Shown here: positions 17,373 through 24,999 of the stretch, one piece after another | Numbering within the stretch: position 1 is the stretch's first letter | Layout of the letters: each line of letters starts with the position of its first letter | Assembly: GCF_900184245.1 (NCBI RefSeq) | Contig: NZ_FXXB01000007.1 | Coordinates: 310,001-374,000 of the forward strand | DNA length: 64,000 nt | Direction: 5' to 3' | Origin: Brachybacterium massiliense | Lineage (GTDB): Bacteria > Actinomycetota > Actinomycetes > Actinomycetales > Dermabacteraceae | Translations under genes and position numbers: made by a program | Notes under the pieces: generated by a model | The model's database searches: none | What the model was told of the DNA's origin: nothing | What the model saw: only the letters and a program-made list of their open reading frames with translations

Positions 17373-18130
17373 CGGGTCACCGCCCGGGGTGAGGAATCGA
17401 GCTCCCGGATCCAGCGGCGGGCCCGTGCACGCAGTCCGAGCAGGAGGGCGAGCACCGCGACGGCGAACAGTCCCGCGGTCACCGGTGTCCCGAGCGTGCC
17501 GTCGAAGGGGTCGACGTTCATCACGATCGTCGCGAGCATCAGGGGCAGCGCCAGCAGAATGCCGACGAGGAAGTAGGTCAGGACGCTCAGCACCGCGAGG
17601 CTCCTGCCCGGCCGCCGGGTCGTGCAGTCTCCGCCGACGATGATCCCGGTGACCAGCAGCACCAGTGCCGAGAACAGCATCCCGGCGAGCACGATCCAGA
17701 GCTGGGACCCGGAGGGGTCGCCGCTGAAGGAGAACGGCGCCGCACCGCCGACGGTGCTCCGCCCGAGCTGGACGGAGAGGACGGCGCTCGCGGCCACGGT
17801 GAGGACCACGACGGCCTGCTCGGCGAGGACCAGCAGCACTCGGCCTCGCACCCGGTCCGCCCGGCTGAGGCCGAGGCTCGCGCGCAGCTCCTCGCGCTCG
17901 ATCGTGTCGGCGCGGCCATAGCGGTACCAGGCGAGCACGGCCCACAGGGTGAGCACTCCGGAGAGCTGGTCGGTGAAGAGGGCTGCCCCGAGCAGCACCG
18001 CGGCGCACGCGGCGAGGGTGGTGGCGAGGCGGCCCGCGTTCAGCCGCAGCTCGGTGCGGAGGGCGAGGCCGAGTCGCCGTTCCTCGGCGGGCGGCGCGGC
18101 AGGGAGGCGAGAGGTGCCGGCCTGGGTCAT
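17369..18130 (-). CDS. ABC transporter membrane subunit (first pair)
   Basis: 253 residues with about six helices. After a cytoplasmic start comes LRTELRLNAGRLATTLAACAAVLLGAALF and the conserved loop LRASLGLSRADRVRGRVLLV. It overlaps both neighbours by four bases. It likely pairs with the ATPase encoded at 18127-19104. No periplasmic binding protein is encoded, which suits an exporter. Confidence 0.75.
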   Translation of the reverse strand: MTQAGTSRLPAAPPAEERRLGLALRTELRLNAGRLATTLAACAAVLLGAALFTDQLSGVLTLWAVLAWYRYGRADTIEREELRASLGLSRADRVRGRVLLVLAEQAVVVLTVAASAVLSVQLGRSTVGGAAPFSFSGDPSGSQLWIVLAGMLFSALVLLVTGIIVGGDCTTRRPGRSLAVLSVLTYFLVGILLALPLMLATIVMNVDPFDGTLGTPVTAGLFAVAVLALLLGLRARARRWIRELDSSPRAVTR

Positions 18131-19104
18131 GGTGCTGTCCTCCTCGGGGCTGCGGTGTCCTCTCGCGCGGCGCGCAGCAGGTGGGTGACGATCTCGCTCA
18201 CGTCGGGCCGACGCAGCGAGGCGGTGGTGGGCAGGCCGACGGCGTCCTCGACGGCGACCAGTGCACTGGTCCCCGCGCCCGTGGTCGTCGGCCCCACGAG
18301 CGAGCCGCCGGGCTCCGTCATCGCCGCTGACTCGAGCTCGCACAGCACGTACTCCTCGCGCAGCGATTCGACGTCCCCGCTGAGCACGTCGATGCCCTGG
18401 GAGATCACCACGAGGTGGTCCGCGAACCGCTCCATGCCCTCGAGGTCATGGGTGGCCAGCAGCAGCGTGCGGTCCTCCCCCGCCATGAAGCAGCGCAGGA
18501 CGTCGACGAGCTCGGTGCGCGCGAGCGGGTCGAGATGCGCGAAGGGCTCATCAAGGATCAGCAGCCGCGGATCCTGCGCGAGGGCCGCGGCCAGCCCGAG
18601 CTGGGTGGCCTGCCCCTTCGACAGGCGACCCACCTCCTGCTCGTGGGGGACGCCGAACGAGGTCAGGAGCTCCTCGAACCAGGCGGTGTCGAAACCGAGG
18701 ATCGCGTCCTGGCGCATCCGCGCGATATGCCGCGCGGTCCAGCGGCGCGGGTACGCAGAGAGGCCCGGGCGGCTCGTCATGCCCTGCGGGGGCCGCACCC
18801 GGGCGGTGCCCAGTGCCGTGCCGAGCACCTCGACGGATCCACTCGAGAAGGGGTGCGCCCCGGTGATAGCGCGCAGCGTGGTGGTCTTCCCGGCGCCGTT
18901 GGCACCGACCATCACGGTGACCTGGCCGCTGGGGACCGTGAGATCCAGACCCCGCACCACCGGGAGCGGCGCGGCGTAGGGCTTCGCGGTGGAGGGGACG
19001 CGCACCTCCAGCCCGCGCACGACGACAGCGTCCGCTCGGTTCTCGTTCATCGCTGGGCTCTCGTTCGTCACCGGGCTCTCGTTCATCGCTGCGCTCTCGC
19101 TCAT
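18127..19104 (-). CDS. ABC transporter ATP-binding protein (first pair)
   Basis: 325 residues. Walker A GANGAGKTTT, signature LSKGQATQLGLAAAL (LSKGQ variant), Walker B LLILDEPFAHLDP, switch LLATHDLEG. The N-terminus is built from four 18-base repeats (19033-19104) that duplicate the start region; ATGs at 19104, 19086 and 19050 are all in frame, and the first overlaps the GntR stop codon. The true start could be any of these. It sits directly behind its regulator and before its permease. Confidence 0.88.
   Translation of the reverse strand: MSESAAMNESPVTNESPAMNENRADAVVVRGLEVRVPSTAKPYAAPLPVVRGLDLTVPSGQVTVMVGANGAGKTTTLRAITGAHPFSSGSVEVLGTALGTARVRPPQGMTSRPGLSAYPRRWTARHIARMRQDAILGFDTAWFEELLTSFGVPHEQEVGRLSKGQATQLGLAAALAQDPRLLILDEPFAHLDPLARTELVDVLRCFMAGEDRTLLLATHDLEGMERFADHLVVISQGIDVLSGDVESLREEYVLCELESAAMTEPGGSLVGPTTTGAGTSALVAVEDAVGLPTTASLRRPDVSEIVTHLLRAAREDTAAPRRTAP
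19033..19104 (-). repeat. Four 18-bp tandem repeats at a translation start
   Basis: Four consecutive 18-base units on the minus strand (unit 1 ATGAGCGAGAGCGCAGCG). Units 1, 2 and 4 begin with ATG and unit 3 with ACG. Each encodes M/T-(S/N)-E-(S/N)-x-(A/V). Confidence 0.8.
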
Positions 19105-19478
19105 CGCTCCCCCTCGAGCCGCCGGGTGAGGCGGCGGCTCAGCTCGTTGTCCTCGATCCCGGCGCTGCGCGCGGCGCGCACCGCCGCGTCGAACGCCTCG
19201 TCGATCTGCAGCAGTGCCCGTTCGCGCAGCTGGTCGGCGTCCTGGGCGCGCACGAACACGCCCTTGCCGCGCACCGCATCGACCAGACCGTCGGCGACCA
19301 GCTCGTTGTAGGCACGGGTGGTGGTGATGACGCTGACCCGGAGGTCACGGGCGAGGGTGCGGATCGACGGGAGGGCGTCCCCCGGTGCGAGGTCGCCGCG
19401 GAGGATCGCCGCCGCGATGCCCTCGCGGATCTGCTCGTAGATGGGCGCGGAGGCGGCGGGGTCGATCGGGATGTGCAT
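19101..19478 (-). CDS. GntR-family regulator, YtrA subfamily
   Basis: 125 residues. N-terminal winged helix (PIYEQIREGIAAAILRGDLAPGDALPSIRTLARDLRVSVITTTRAYNEL split here only by wording) followed by a short C-terminal dimerisation helix region, the size and layout of YtrA-type repressors that control downstream ABC transporters. Its stop overlaps the ATG of the first ATPase gene. It is the first gene of a five-gene operon and probably represses it through the palindrome at 19520-19533. The ligand is unknown. Confidence 0.92.
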   Translation of the reverse strand: MHIPIDPAASAPIYEQIREGIAAAILRGDLAPGDALPSIRTLARDLRVSVITTTRAYNELVADGLVDAVRGKGVFVRAQDADQLRERALLQIDEAFDAAVRAARSAGIEDNELSRRLTRRLEGER

Positions 19479-19519
19479 CGCGGCCTCGCCTCCTCACTGC
19501 CCCCATCGAAGTGAACCTA

Positions 19520-19562
19520 CTGTCTATAGACAGCATAGACAGTGCGCGAGGCGGGATGTCAA
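19520..19562 (-). promoter_or_regulatory. Promoter and operator of the GntR/ABC operon
   Basis: On the minus strand TTGACA (19557-19562) stands 19 bases before TATGCT (19532-19537). A perfect 14-base palindrome, CTGTCTATAGACAG (19520-19533), overlaps the -10 box, and a further TAGACAG half-site follows (19537-19543). This is the expected layout for YtrA autorepression. Confidence 0.7.
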
Positions 19563-20088
19563 CAGTGCGGGCACTGCGGAACGAATCGACAAAAGGTGCC
19601 AGCTGCCGTGCTTTTCTCGTCGCGACGACGCATTATCAATACCGGCCTGACGTTCGAAGCGCGCACTGTGGATAACGCGCTCTCCACCCTGAGATCCGCG
19701 CGCGAATTACCCTTCAGTCATTTCCACGCATCATGCGGAGAGCTCAACTCACACAGCTGCAGCAGCTCTCCGCCCCGCGACCCTCCGAGCTCACCCATCA
19801 CTCGCTTCCCCGCACCCATGAGCCGCTATCACTGCAGGTCATGACCTTAAGGCGCGCATCGTTCACCCGCAACACGACACCCTGCACACCACCCGCTCAC
19901 ATACGGCAGCGTCGCCTCCCGCACCCCGTCCGCCCCCCCATCGCACTCCGCCCTCGTGCACACTCCGACCTGTCGACCTTTCCTCCACACTGCCCACCTT
20001 TCCACAATTACTTCCACATCCCGCGAAGTTATCCACAGATTTCCCGGAGGGGTGGCGCAATGTATTCCCACACGAATACGATGGCGGT
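19563..20088. other. Intergenic region with DnaA-box-like sites
   Basis: 525 bases without a convincing gene and noticeably lower in GC than its surroundings. It holds two perfect DnaA boxes, TTATCCACA, at 19667-19675 (minus) and 20029-20037 (plus), plus near-matches TTTCCACAA (about 19999-20007) and ACTTCCACA (20010-20018). A TACGAT (20077-20082) lies six bases before the HNH gene's ATG. Confidence 0.55.
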
Positions 20089-21726
20089 ATGGAATCGACA
20101 CCGAGGCACAGCGGGGAGCACCCTGGCGAGGACACCTCGCGCCAGCGCTCCACCGCGCCGTCGGGCGATGTCCTCACCGAGGCGCTGGAGCGCTTCGATG
20201 CACTCGACGCGGCTCCGTCGGCCCGAGCGTTGCTGGCCCAGATCCTCACCGCGACGCTGGCCGCCTTCACCCGCACCCGGTCCGTGCGCGACCCACTGCC
20301 GGACACCGCCCCCGGCAGCGCCCAGGAAGCCCTGGCGGTGCTCGGCGCGGTCGACCATCTGCGCTCCAGCCTCGCCGCCGTGGATGCGTTCTGGCAGGTC
20401 GCCGCCGAGGAGCGAATCCGTCGCGATGACGCGGAGGTGGGCGTCGCACCCGCTGAGCAGGGCCGCGGCGCCGGGCAGGAGATCGCGCTCGCGCGCCGGA
20501 TCTCACCGGTCGCCTCCTCGTTCTCCCAGGCGAAGGCGCGCCGGCTGGTGCAGACCATGCCCGCCGCCATGGAGCGCCTGCGCTCAGGTGCGATGACGGC
20601 CCAGCAGGCCTCGAGCCTCTCGGGGGCGCTCGACGGCGCCAGCGCGGAGACCTGCCGCAGGATCGATGATCACCTCGGCGAGCACCCGCACTTCCTGGAG
20701 GGCAAGGGGCACAAGCGCCTGCAGTCCGATGTGCGGAAGCTGGTGCAGCGGCTCGAGCCTGAGACGTCTCGCGAGCGTGCGGAGCGGGCTGCCCGGTCTC
20801 GACACGTGACGATGACGCCGCTGGCGGACGGGATGGCCCGGGTGTCCGGGGTGTTGCGCGGGATCGATGCCGTTGCGCTGATGCAGTCCCTGCGCACGCG
20901 TGCCGAGTCCCTCCGCGCCGCCGGAGCGAAGACCTCCCTGCCAGCACTGGAGGCAGATCTGCTGGTCGGCGACGTCCTTCGCGGCGGCGAGGAGGAATCG
21001 ACCACCCCCGATCACCCCCGTCCTCGCTCCCGAGTCCGTCCCGGGCTGGACGTCGGGATCGTGATCACCGACTCCGCCCTCCTTGGGCGGGATGACGATG
21101 CCGAGACGGCCGAGCTCGAGGGCTACGGCAGCCTCCCGGCCCACATCGTGAAGGACACTCTGCTGGGCCACCCGCCCGGCCATCTGAGCGCGGACGAGGA
21201 CGAGGAGGAGCACTCCGACGAGGTGGTCTCCGCCTTCTATCGACGGCTGTACCGTAGCCCTCGCACCAACGAGCTCACCGGGATGGAGTCGAAGGCCCGT
21301 GCCTTCCCCGCCGGACTCGCTCGGATGATCCGATGGCGGGACACCACCTGTCGCACCCCCTGGTGCAACGCGAAGATCCGCCACAGCGACCACGTCGAGC
21401 CCCACAACCTCGGCGGCGCCACCAGCTACGCGAACGGTCAGGGACTGTGCGCGCGCTGCAACCTGCTCAAGGAGCACGGCGTGTGGATCCTGAGCCCGCT
21501 CGCGCCCGCCGAGGCATCTCCGGGGCCGGCTCAGCCTGCTCCGTCCGCGCCGCCGGCGGCGTGGCACTGGGAGAGCCCCCATGGGGCGGTGGGCACGTCC
21601 CCCACTCCCCCGCTGATCATCCCGGGGCCGCAGCGGCCGCCCCAGGAACGAGTCCCGCGCGACGAGAATCGTGGGACGCGGGATCCTGATGGCCCCGCCC
21701 CTCCCAGAGCATCGCCCGCGGCGTAG
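20089..21726 (+). CDS. DUF222 / HNH endonuclease domain protein
   Basis: 545 residues. A helical DUF222 region (about 40-320) precedes a C-terminal HNH domain (about 410-470): ARMIRWRDTTCRTPWC, SDHVEPHNLGG and GLCARCNLLKEHG supply the metal-binding Cys pairs and the DH core. These proteins are multi-copy in actinobacteria and often called 13E12-repeat proteins; the cellular role is unproven. The usual N of HNH is held by the GQGLCARCN segment. A proline-rich tail follows. It is preceded by a DnaA-box-bearing spacer and has no clear ribosome site; TACGAT six bases upstream of ATG suggests a leaderless start. Confidence 0.88.
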   Translation: MESTPRHSGEHPGEDTSRQRSTAPSGDVLTEALERFDALDAAPSARALLAQILTATLAAFTRTRSVRDPLPDTAPGSAQEALAVLGAVDHLRSSLAAVDAFWQVAAEERIRRDDAEVGVAPAEQGRGAGQEIALARRISPVASSFSQAKARRLVQTMPAAMERLRSGAMTAQQASSLSGALDGASAETCRRIDDHLGEHPHFLEGKGHKRLQSDVRKLVQRLEPETSRERAERAARSRHVTMTPLADGMARVSGVLRGIDAVALMQSLRTRAESLRAAGAKTSLPALEADLLVGDVLRGGEEESTTPDHPRPRSRVRPGLDVGIVITDSALLGRDDDAETAELEGYGSLPAHIVKDTLLGHPPGHLSADEDEEEHSDEVVSAFYRRLYRSPRTNELTGMESKARAFPAGLARMIRWRDTTCRTPWCNAKIRHSDHVEPHNLGGATSYANGQGLCARCNLLKEHGVWILSPLAPAEASPGPAQPAPSAPPAAWHWESPHGAVGTSPTPPLIIPGPQRPPQERVPRDENRGTRDPDGPAPPRASPAA

Positions 21727-21760
21727 CGCACGGGCCGCGCAGGAAACCCGCGCCCCCTCC

Positions 21761-22759
21761 TCAGCGGTCGACCGGGGTCCCCTGGTGATGGCGCAGCAGC
21801 CAGCGCCCGCCGTCACGCACCCACACCGAGGTGCGCTCCACGGTCCCTGCAGAGCTCGCGGTGAGGTAGCGCAGCAGCACCACGCCTGGAGCGATCTCGT
21901 CGGCGACGAACTCCTCGGCCTCCACCCCGTCGAGCGGGGCGAGGTGGGCGAGGATCTCCTCGCGGTCATAGCGCCGCCCGCCCGCTCCGACCTCGCCGAA
22001 AGCAGGATGCAGCAGCTCGGCGGCGCTCGGCGGATCGGCCCGCAGCGCAGCACTGAGCAGCGCCTGCTCGCGCGCAGTGATCTGCTCGAAATCCGTGGCA
22101 CCCGGAGCGTCGGCCACCAGCACGGTGTCCTCCACCGCCGTCGAGCAGCTCGCGCCCGCAGGCTCCGCCGCGACCTCGTCGAACAGGCTGAAGAGATCAT
22201 CCGCCGGAGCGGGAGCAGCACCGGAGGCAGAGGCACGAGCGGCGCCGGTGCCGGAGGCAGTGGATGCAGCAGCGTCCCCCGCTGCAGCGCTCGCCCCGGG
22301 ATACCCGGGCCCGATGTCCGGATCCTGCTTCCGGGAGAACGCTGTCGCGGCCGCGTTCGCCCGACGGTCCGCAGCCTCGTTCATCGCATGCCCGGAGTGG
22401 CCCTTGACCCACTCGAACTCGACGCTGCGCCCGGCGAGCGCACGGTCGATGTCCTTGAGCAACTCGACGTTCAGCACGGGCTTGCCGTCCTTCTTCCGCC
22501 AGCCCTTGCGCTTCCAGCCCGGCATCCACTTGGTGACCGAGTTGATGACGTACTGGCTGTCGCACAGGATGTGCAGATGCTGGTCAGCATCGACGGCGGT
22601 GGCTTCGAGCAGGTCGAGCACGGCCTTCAGCTCGCCCATGTTGTTGGTCCCGTGGGGCCAGCCGCCCGCGCGCCAGGTGTCGTCGTCGATGTACCAGGCC
22701 CAGCCCGCGGGGCCCGGATTGCCGAGGGCGGAGCCGTCGGCCGCTGCAGTGATGGTCAT
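21761..22759 (-). CDS. RNase HI fused to an NTF2-like (DUF4440) domain
   Basis: 332 residues. The first 150 form RNase HI with a complete catalytic set: D8 (AADGSALGNPG), E43 (NNMGELKAV), D67 (LCDSQYVI) and D131 (NEAADRRAN), plus the basic handle GWKRKGWRKK and KGHSGHAMNEAAD. It cleaves RNA in RNA-DNA hybrids. An Ala/Ser-rich linker (150-200) leads to a second domain (about 225-330; ITAREQALLSAALRADPPSAAELLHPAFGEVG to WVRDGGRWLLRHHQGTPVDR) that looks like a DUF4440/SnoaL cone fold. The start ATG 22759 is clear. Confidence 0.88.
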   Translation of the reverse strand: MTITAAADGSALGNPGPAGWAWYIDDDTWRAGGWPHGTNNMGELKAVLDLLEATAVDADQHLHILCDSQYVINSVTKWMPGWKRKGWRKKDGKPVLNVELLKDIDRALAGRSVEFEWVKGHSGHAMNEAADRRANAAATAFSRKQDPDIGPGYPGASAAAGDAAASTASGTGAARASASGAAPAPADDLFSLFDEVAAEPAGASCSTAVEDTVLVADAPGATDFEQITAREQALLSAALRADPPSAAELLHPAFGEVGAGGRRYDREEILAHLAPLDGVEAEEFVADEIAPGVVLLRYLTASSAGTVERTSVWVRDGGRWLLRHHQGTPVDR

Positions 22760-22788
22760 GGCCTCAATGCTTCCACAGCAGGCGCGCT

Positions 22789-22836
22789 GCTCCGCTCATA
22801 CCCTGAACGCTCCGCTCACATCTCACGCTCCGCTCA
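22789..22836. repeat. Three copies of GCTCCGCTCA
   Basis: Direct repeats at 22789-22798, 22809-22818 and 22827-22836, 18-20 bases apart, between the RNase H and alcohol dehydrogenase genes. The last copy contains the dehydrogenase stop codon (minus strand). Confidence 0.6.
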
Positions 22837-23868
22837 CACCCAGCGAGCCACGGTCATCCCCGCAGTGGTGGGCGGGTGGTCCATCGCGACCATCGCCGCA
22901 GGCAGCTGCTCGGCGTCGATCACGCGCCCGACGGTCCCGGCGAGGTCCAGGCGCCCGCTCGCGACATCCTCGAGCAGCTCGGCGTACTCGGCCACGGCCA
23001 GACCATGACTGCCGCGGATCTGCAGCTCCAGGGCGATCACGCGGCCGATCGGCAGGGCCGGATCCGCGTCCTCGCCCAGCAGCAGCCCCACCTGCACGTG
23101 CCGTCCCCGGGGGCGCAGCGACTCGATCCCGGCACGGGCGGTGGCGGCCGAGCCGAGCGCGTCGAGGCTGACGTGCGCGCCGCCGCCGGTGAGCTCACGC
23201 ACCCGCTCGGCGACGTCGGGCCCGGAGACCAGCGGCATCGCTCCGAGAGCCGTCGCCGCGGCGAGAGCGGTCTCGGAGATGTCGACGGCGATCACCTCAG
23301 CGCCCGCGGCGAGCGCTATCATCACGCAGGCCAGGCCCAGACCGCCGCAACCGAGCACCACCACTTTCTCCCCGGGCTCCACCCCGGCCTGGGCGCGCAC
23401 AGCGTGGTGGGCGGTGCCCACGCGGCAGCCGAGCCCCGCGGCGAGGGTCATCTCGATGCCGTCGGGAAGGGCGACGAGGTTGTGATCGGCCTCGGTTACC
23501 ACCACCTGCTCGGCCCAGGCACCGGGCTGGTCGAAGCCTGGCTGGCGCTGCCGCGGGCACACCTGCGGGACGCCGGCGAGGCACTGCTCGCAGGCTCCGC
23601 AGGCGAGGATGAACGGAGCGGTGACCCGGTCTCCCACCGCGAAGCCCCTGACCTCCTCACCCACCTCGGCGACGACGCCCGCGAACTCGTGCCCGGGGAT
23701 GTGCGGCAGGTGCACCGAGTCGTCATGGCCCTGCCAGGCGTGCCAGTCGCTGCGGCACACCCCGGTGGCGTGCACGGTGATCAGGGCCCCGCGCGGCGGG
23801 CAGGCGGGGTCGGGCACCTCGACGATCGCGGGCTCGCCCCGGAACGTCTCGAATCGGACGGCTCTCAT
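22834..23868 (-). CDS. Zinc-dependent alcohol dehydrogenase (MDR family)
   Basis: 344 residues. Catalytic zinc ligands are the Cys of ATGVCRSDWH and His of PGHEFAGVV; structural zinc Cys residues lie in LACGACEQCLAGVPQVC. The NAD(P)-binding loop is VVLGCGGLGLACVMIALAAGA with acidic AVDIS, which favours NAD. It oxidises an alcohol reversibly; the substrate is not predictable. ATG 23868 has GAGGAG upstream. The GNAT gene ends ten bases upstream on the same strand, so both may be one transcript. Confidence 0.92.
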   Translation of the reverse strand: MRAVRFETFRGEPAIVEVPDPACPPRGALITVHATGVCRSDWHAWQGHDDSVHLPHIPGHEFAGVVAEVGEEVRGFAVGDRVTAPFILACGACEQCLAGVPQVCPRQRQPGFDQPGAWAEQVVVTEADHNLVALPDGIEMTLAAGLGCRVGTAHHAVRAQAGVEPGEKVVVLGCGGLGLACVMIALAAGAEVIAVDISETALAAATALGAMPLVSGPDVAERVRELTGGGAHVSLDALGSAATARAGIESLRPRGRHVQVGLLLGEDADPALPIGRVIALELQIRGSHGLAVAEYAELLEDVASGRLDLAGTVGRVIDAEQLPAAMVAMDHPPTTAGMTVARWV

Positions 23869-23878
23869 CACCGGCTCC

Positions 23879-24904
23879 TCAGTCGCGTCGGCCGACGGGC
23901 TTCTCGTAGGTGCCGTGGACGGCATCGCGCACGAAGCCGAGCGCGTCGTACAGCCGCGTCGCCCCGGTGAGGGACTCGGCGTCGACCTCGAGCTCGGCGT
24001 GCGAGTAGCCGGCCTCGGCGGCCGCAGCGAGGGTGCGGGCGATGACCGCGCGAGCCAGACCTCGGCCTCGTGCCTCGGGCCGTGTGCCCACCAGCGCGAT
24101 GTGCAGCATGCCGGGCTTGTCCTCGGAGGTGATGACGTAGGCGAGCACGGTGCCGTCGGCGTCGAGCGCGATACTGGAGAGCTCGCGGCGCGCGGTGTGG
24201 GCGGACCACCAGCGGCTCCACCGCTCGGGCGAGACGGGGGCCGAGCCCCAGTGGTCGGCGAAGGCCGCGAGGTGGGCGAGACGTGTCGCCTCGACATGGT
24301 CGTCCTCGGGAGCGATCACCTGGACCTGCTCGCACTCGTTCGAGGGCAGCGCGGCGCCGGGCAGCTCCCGCCGCATCACCAGCCAGCTGCGGGCCCGTTC
24401 GTAGCCGCGCTGGGTGAGCAGGGGGCGCACGTCCGCACCGCCGACCAGCGGGATCTCACCGGCGATCTCCTGCTCGGGGTCCCGCCCGCCGCCGGCGCGG
24501 AAGATGGCCGGGATGCCGGCGGGGTGACGCTCGGCAGCGAGCTGGGCGGCGCGGTCCTCGGCCCAGTCGAACAGCGCACCGCCCAGCCCGCGGCGCCGAC
24601 GAGCGGGGTCGACGGCCCCCATCAGCTGGCAGCGCACCCGGCCGTCTCGGTCCAGGGAGGTGTGGACGTCGACGACGGCGAAGCCGATCAGCTGCTCGCC
24701 CTCGCGCACGGCGAGGGTGTCGCGCTCGAGGTCGAGCCCCGGCATGGTGAGCCATTCACGGATGCTGGGCTCCTCGGCCGGCTCGCCGTGCTGCTCGGCC
24801 GCATCGACGCGGTTCAGCAGCGCGGTCAGCGCGGGCACGTCCTCGAGGGCGAGCGGGGTGCGGGTGGTCGGAAGATCTGTCGGAGCGGTGTCGAGGGAGG
24901 TCAC
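23879..24904 (-). CDS. Tandem GNAT acetyltransferase, mycothiol synthase-like
   Basis: 341 residues with two GNAT folds. The N-terminal one is degenerate (AVREGEQLIGFAVVDVH, PARRRRGLGGALFDWAE); the C-terminal one has the acetyl-CoA loop RPEARGRGLARAVIA and the closing ATRLYDALGFVRDAV. This two-domain layout is that of mycothiol synthase MshD, but length and sequence leave room for other acetyl acceptors. The start is GTG at 24904, six bases after a TACACT -10 box, so the mRNA is probably leaderless. Confidence 0.82.
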   Translation of the reverse strand: MTSLDTAPTDLPTTRTPLALEDVPALTALLNRVDAAEQHGEPAEEPSIREWLTMPGLDLERDTLAVREGEQLIGFAVVDVHTSLDRDGRVRCQLMGAVDPARRRRGLGGALFDWAEDRAAQLAAERHPAGIPAIFRAGGGRDPEQEIAGEIPLVGGADVRPLLTQRGYERARSWLVMRRELPGAALPSNECEQVQVIAPEDDHVEATRLAHLAAFADHWGSAPVSPERWSRWWSAHTARRELSSIALDADGTVLAYVITSEDKPGMLHIALVGTRPEARGRGLARAVIARTLAAAAEAGYSHAELEVDAESLTGATRLYDALGFVRDAVHGTYEKPVGRRD

Positions 24905-24910
24905 CGGTCA

Positions 24911-24916
24911 AGTGTA
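24911..24916 (-). promoter_or_regulatory. -10 box TACACT, leaderless start of the GNAT gene
   Basis: TACACT on the minus strand is followed by TGACCG and the GTG start codon. Confidence 0.5.
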
Positions 24917-24999
24917 GGGAAGCGGGCGCCTCCCACGCGGCGGCGGGCCCGGCCGACGGTCTTCCATCACCCGGGGCCACCGCTCGTCGGGTCCGCGCC

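Noticed and set aside
19563..20088. Chromosomal origin (oriC)
   Set aside because: Only two exact DnaA boxes, no dnaA, dnaN or rpmH nearby.
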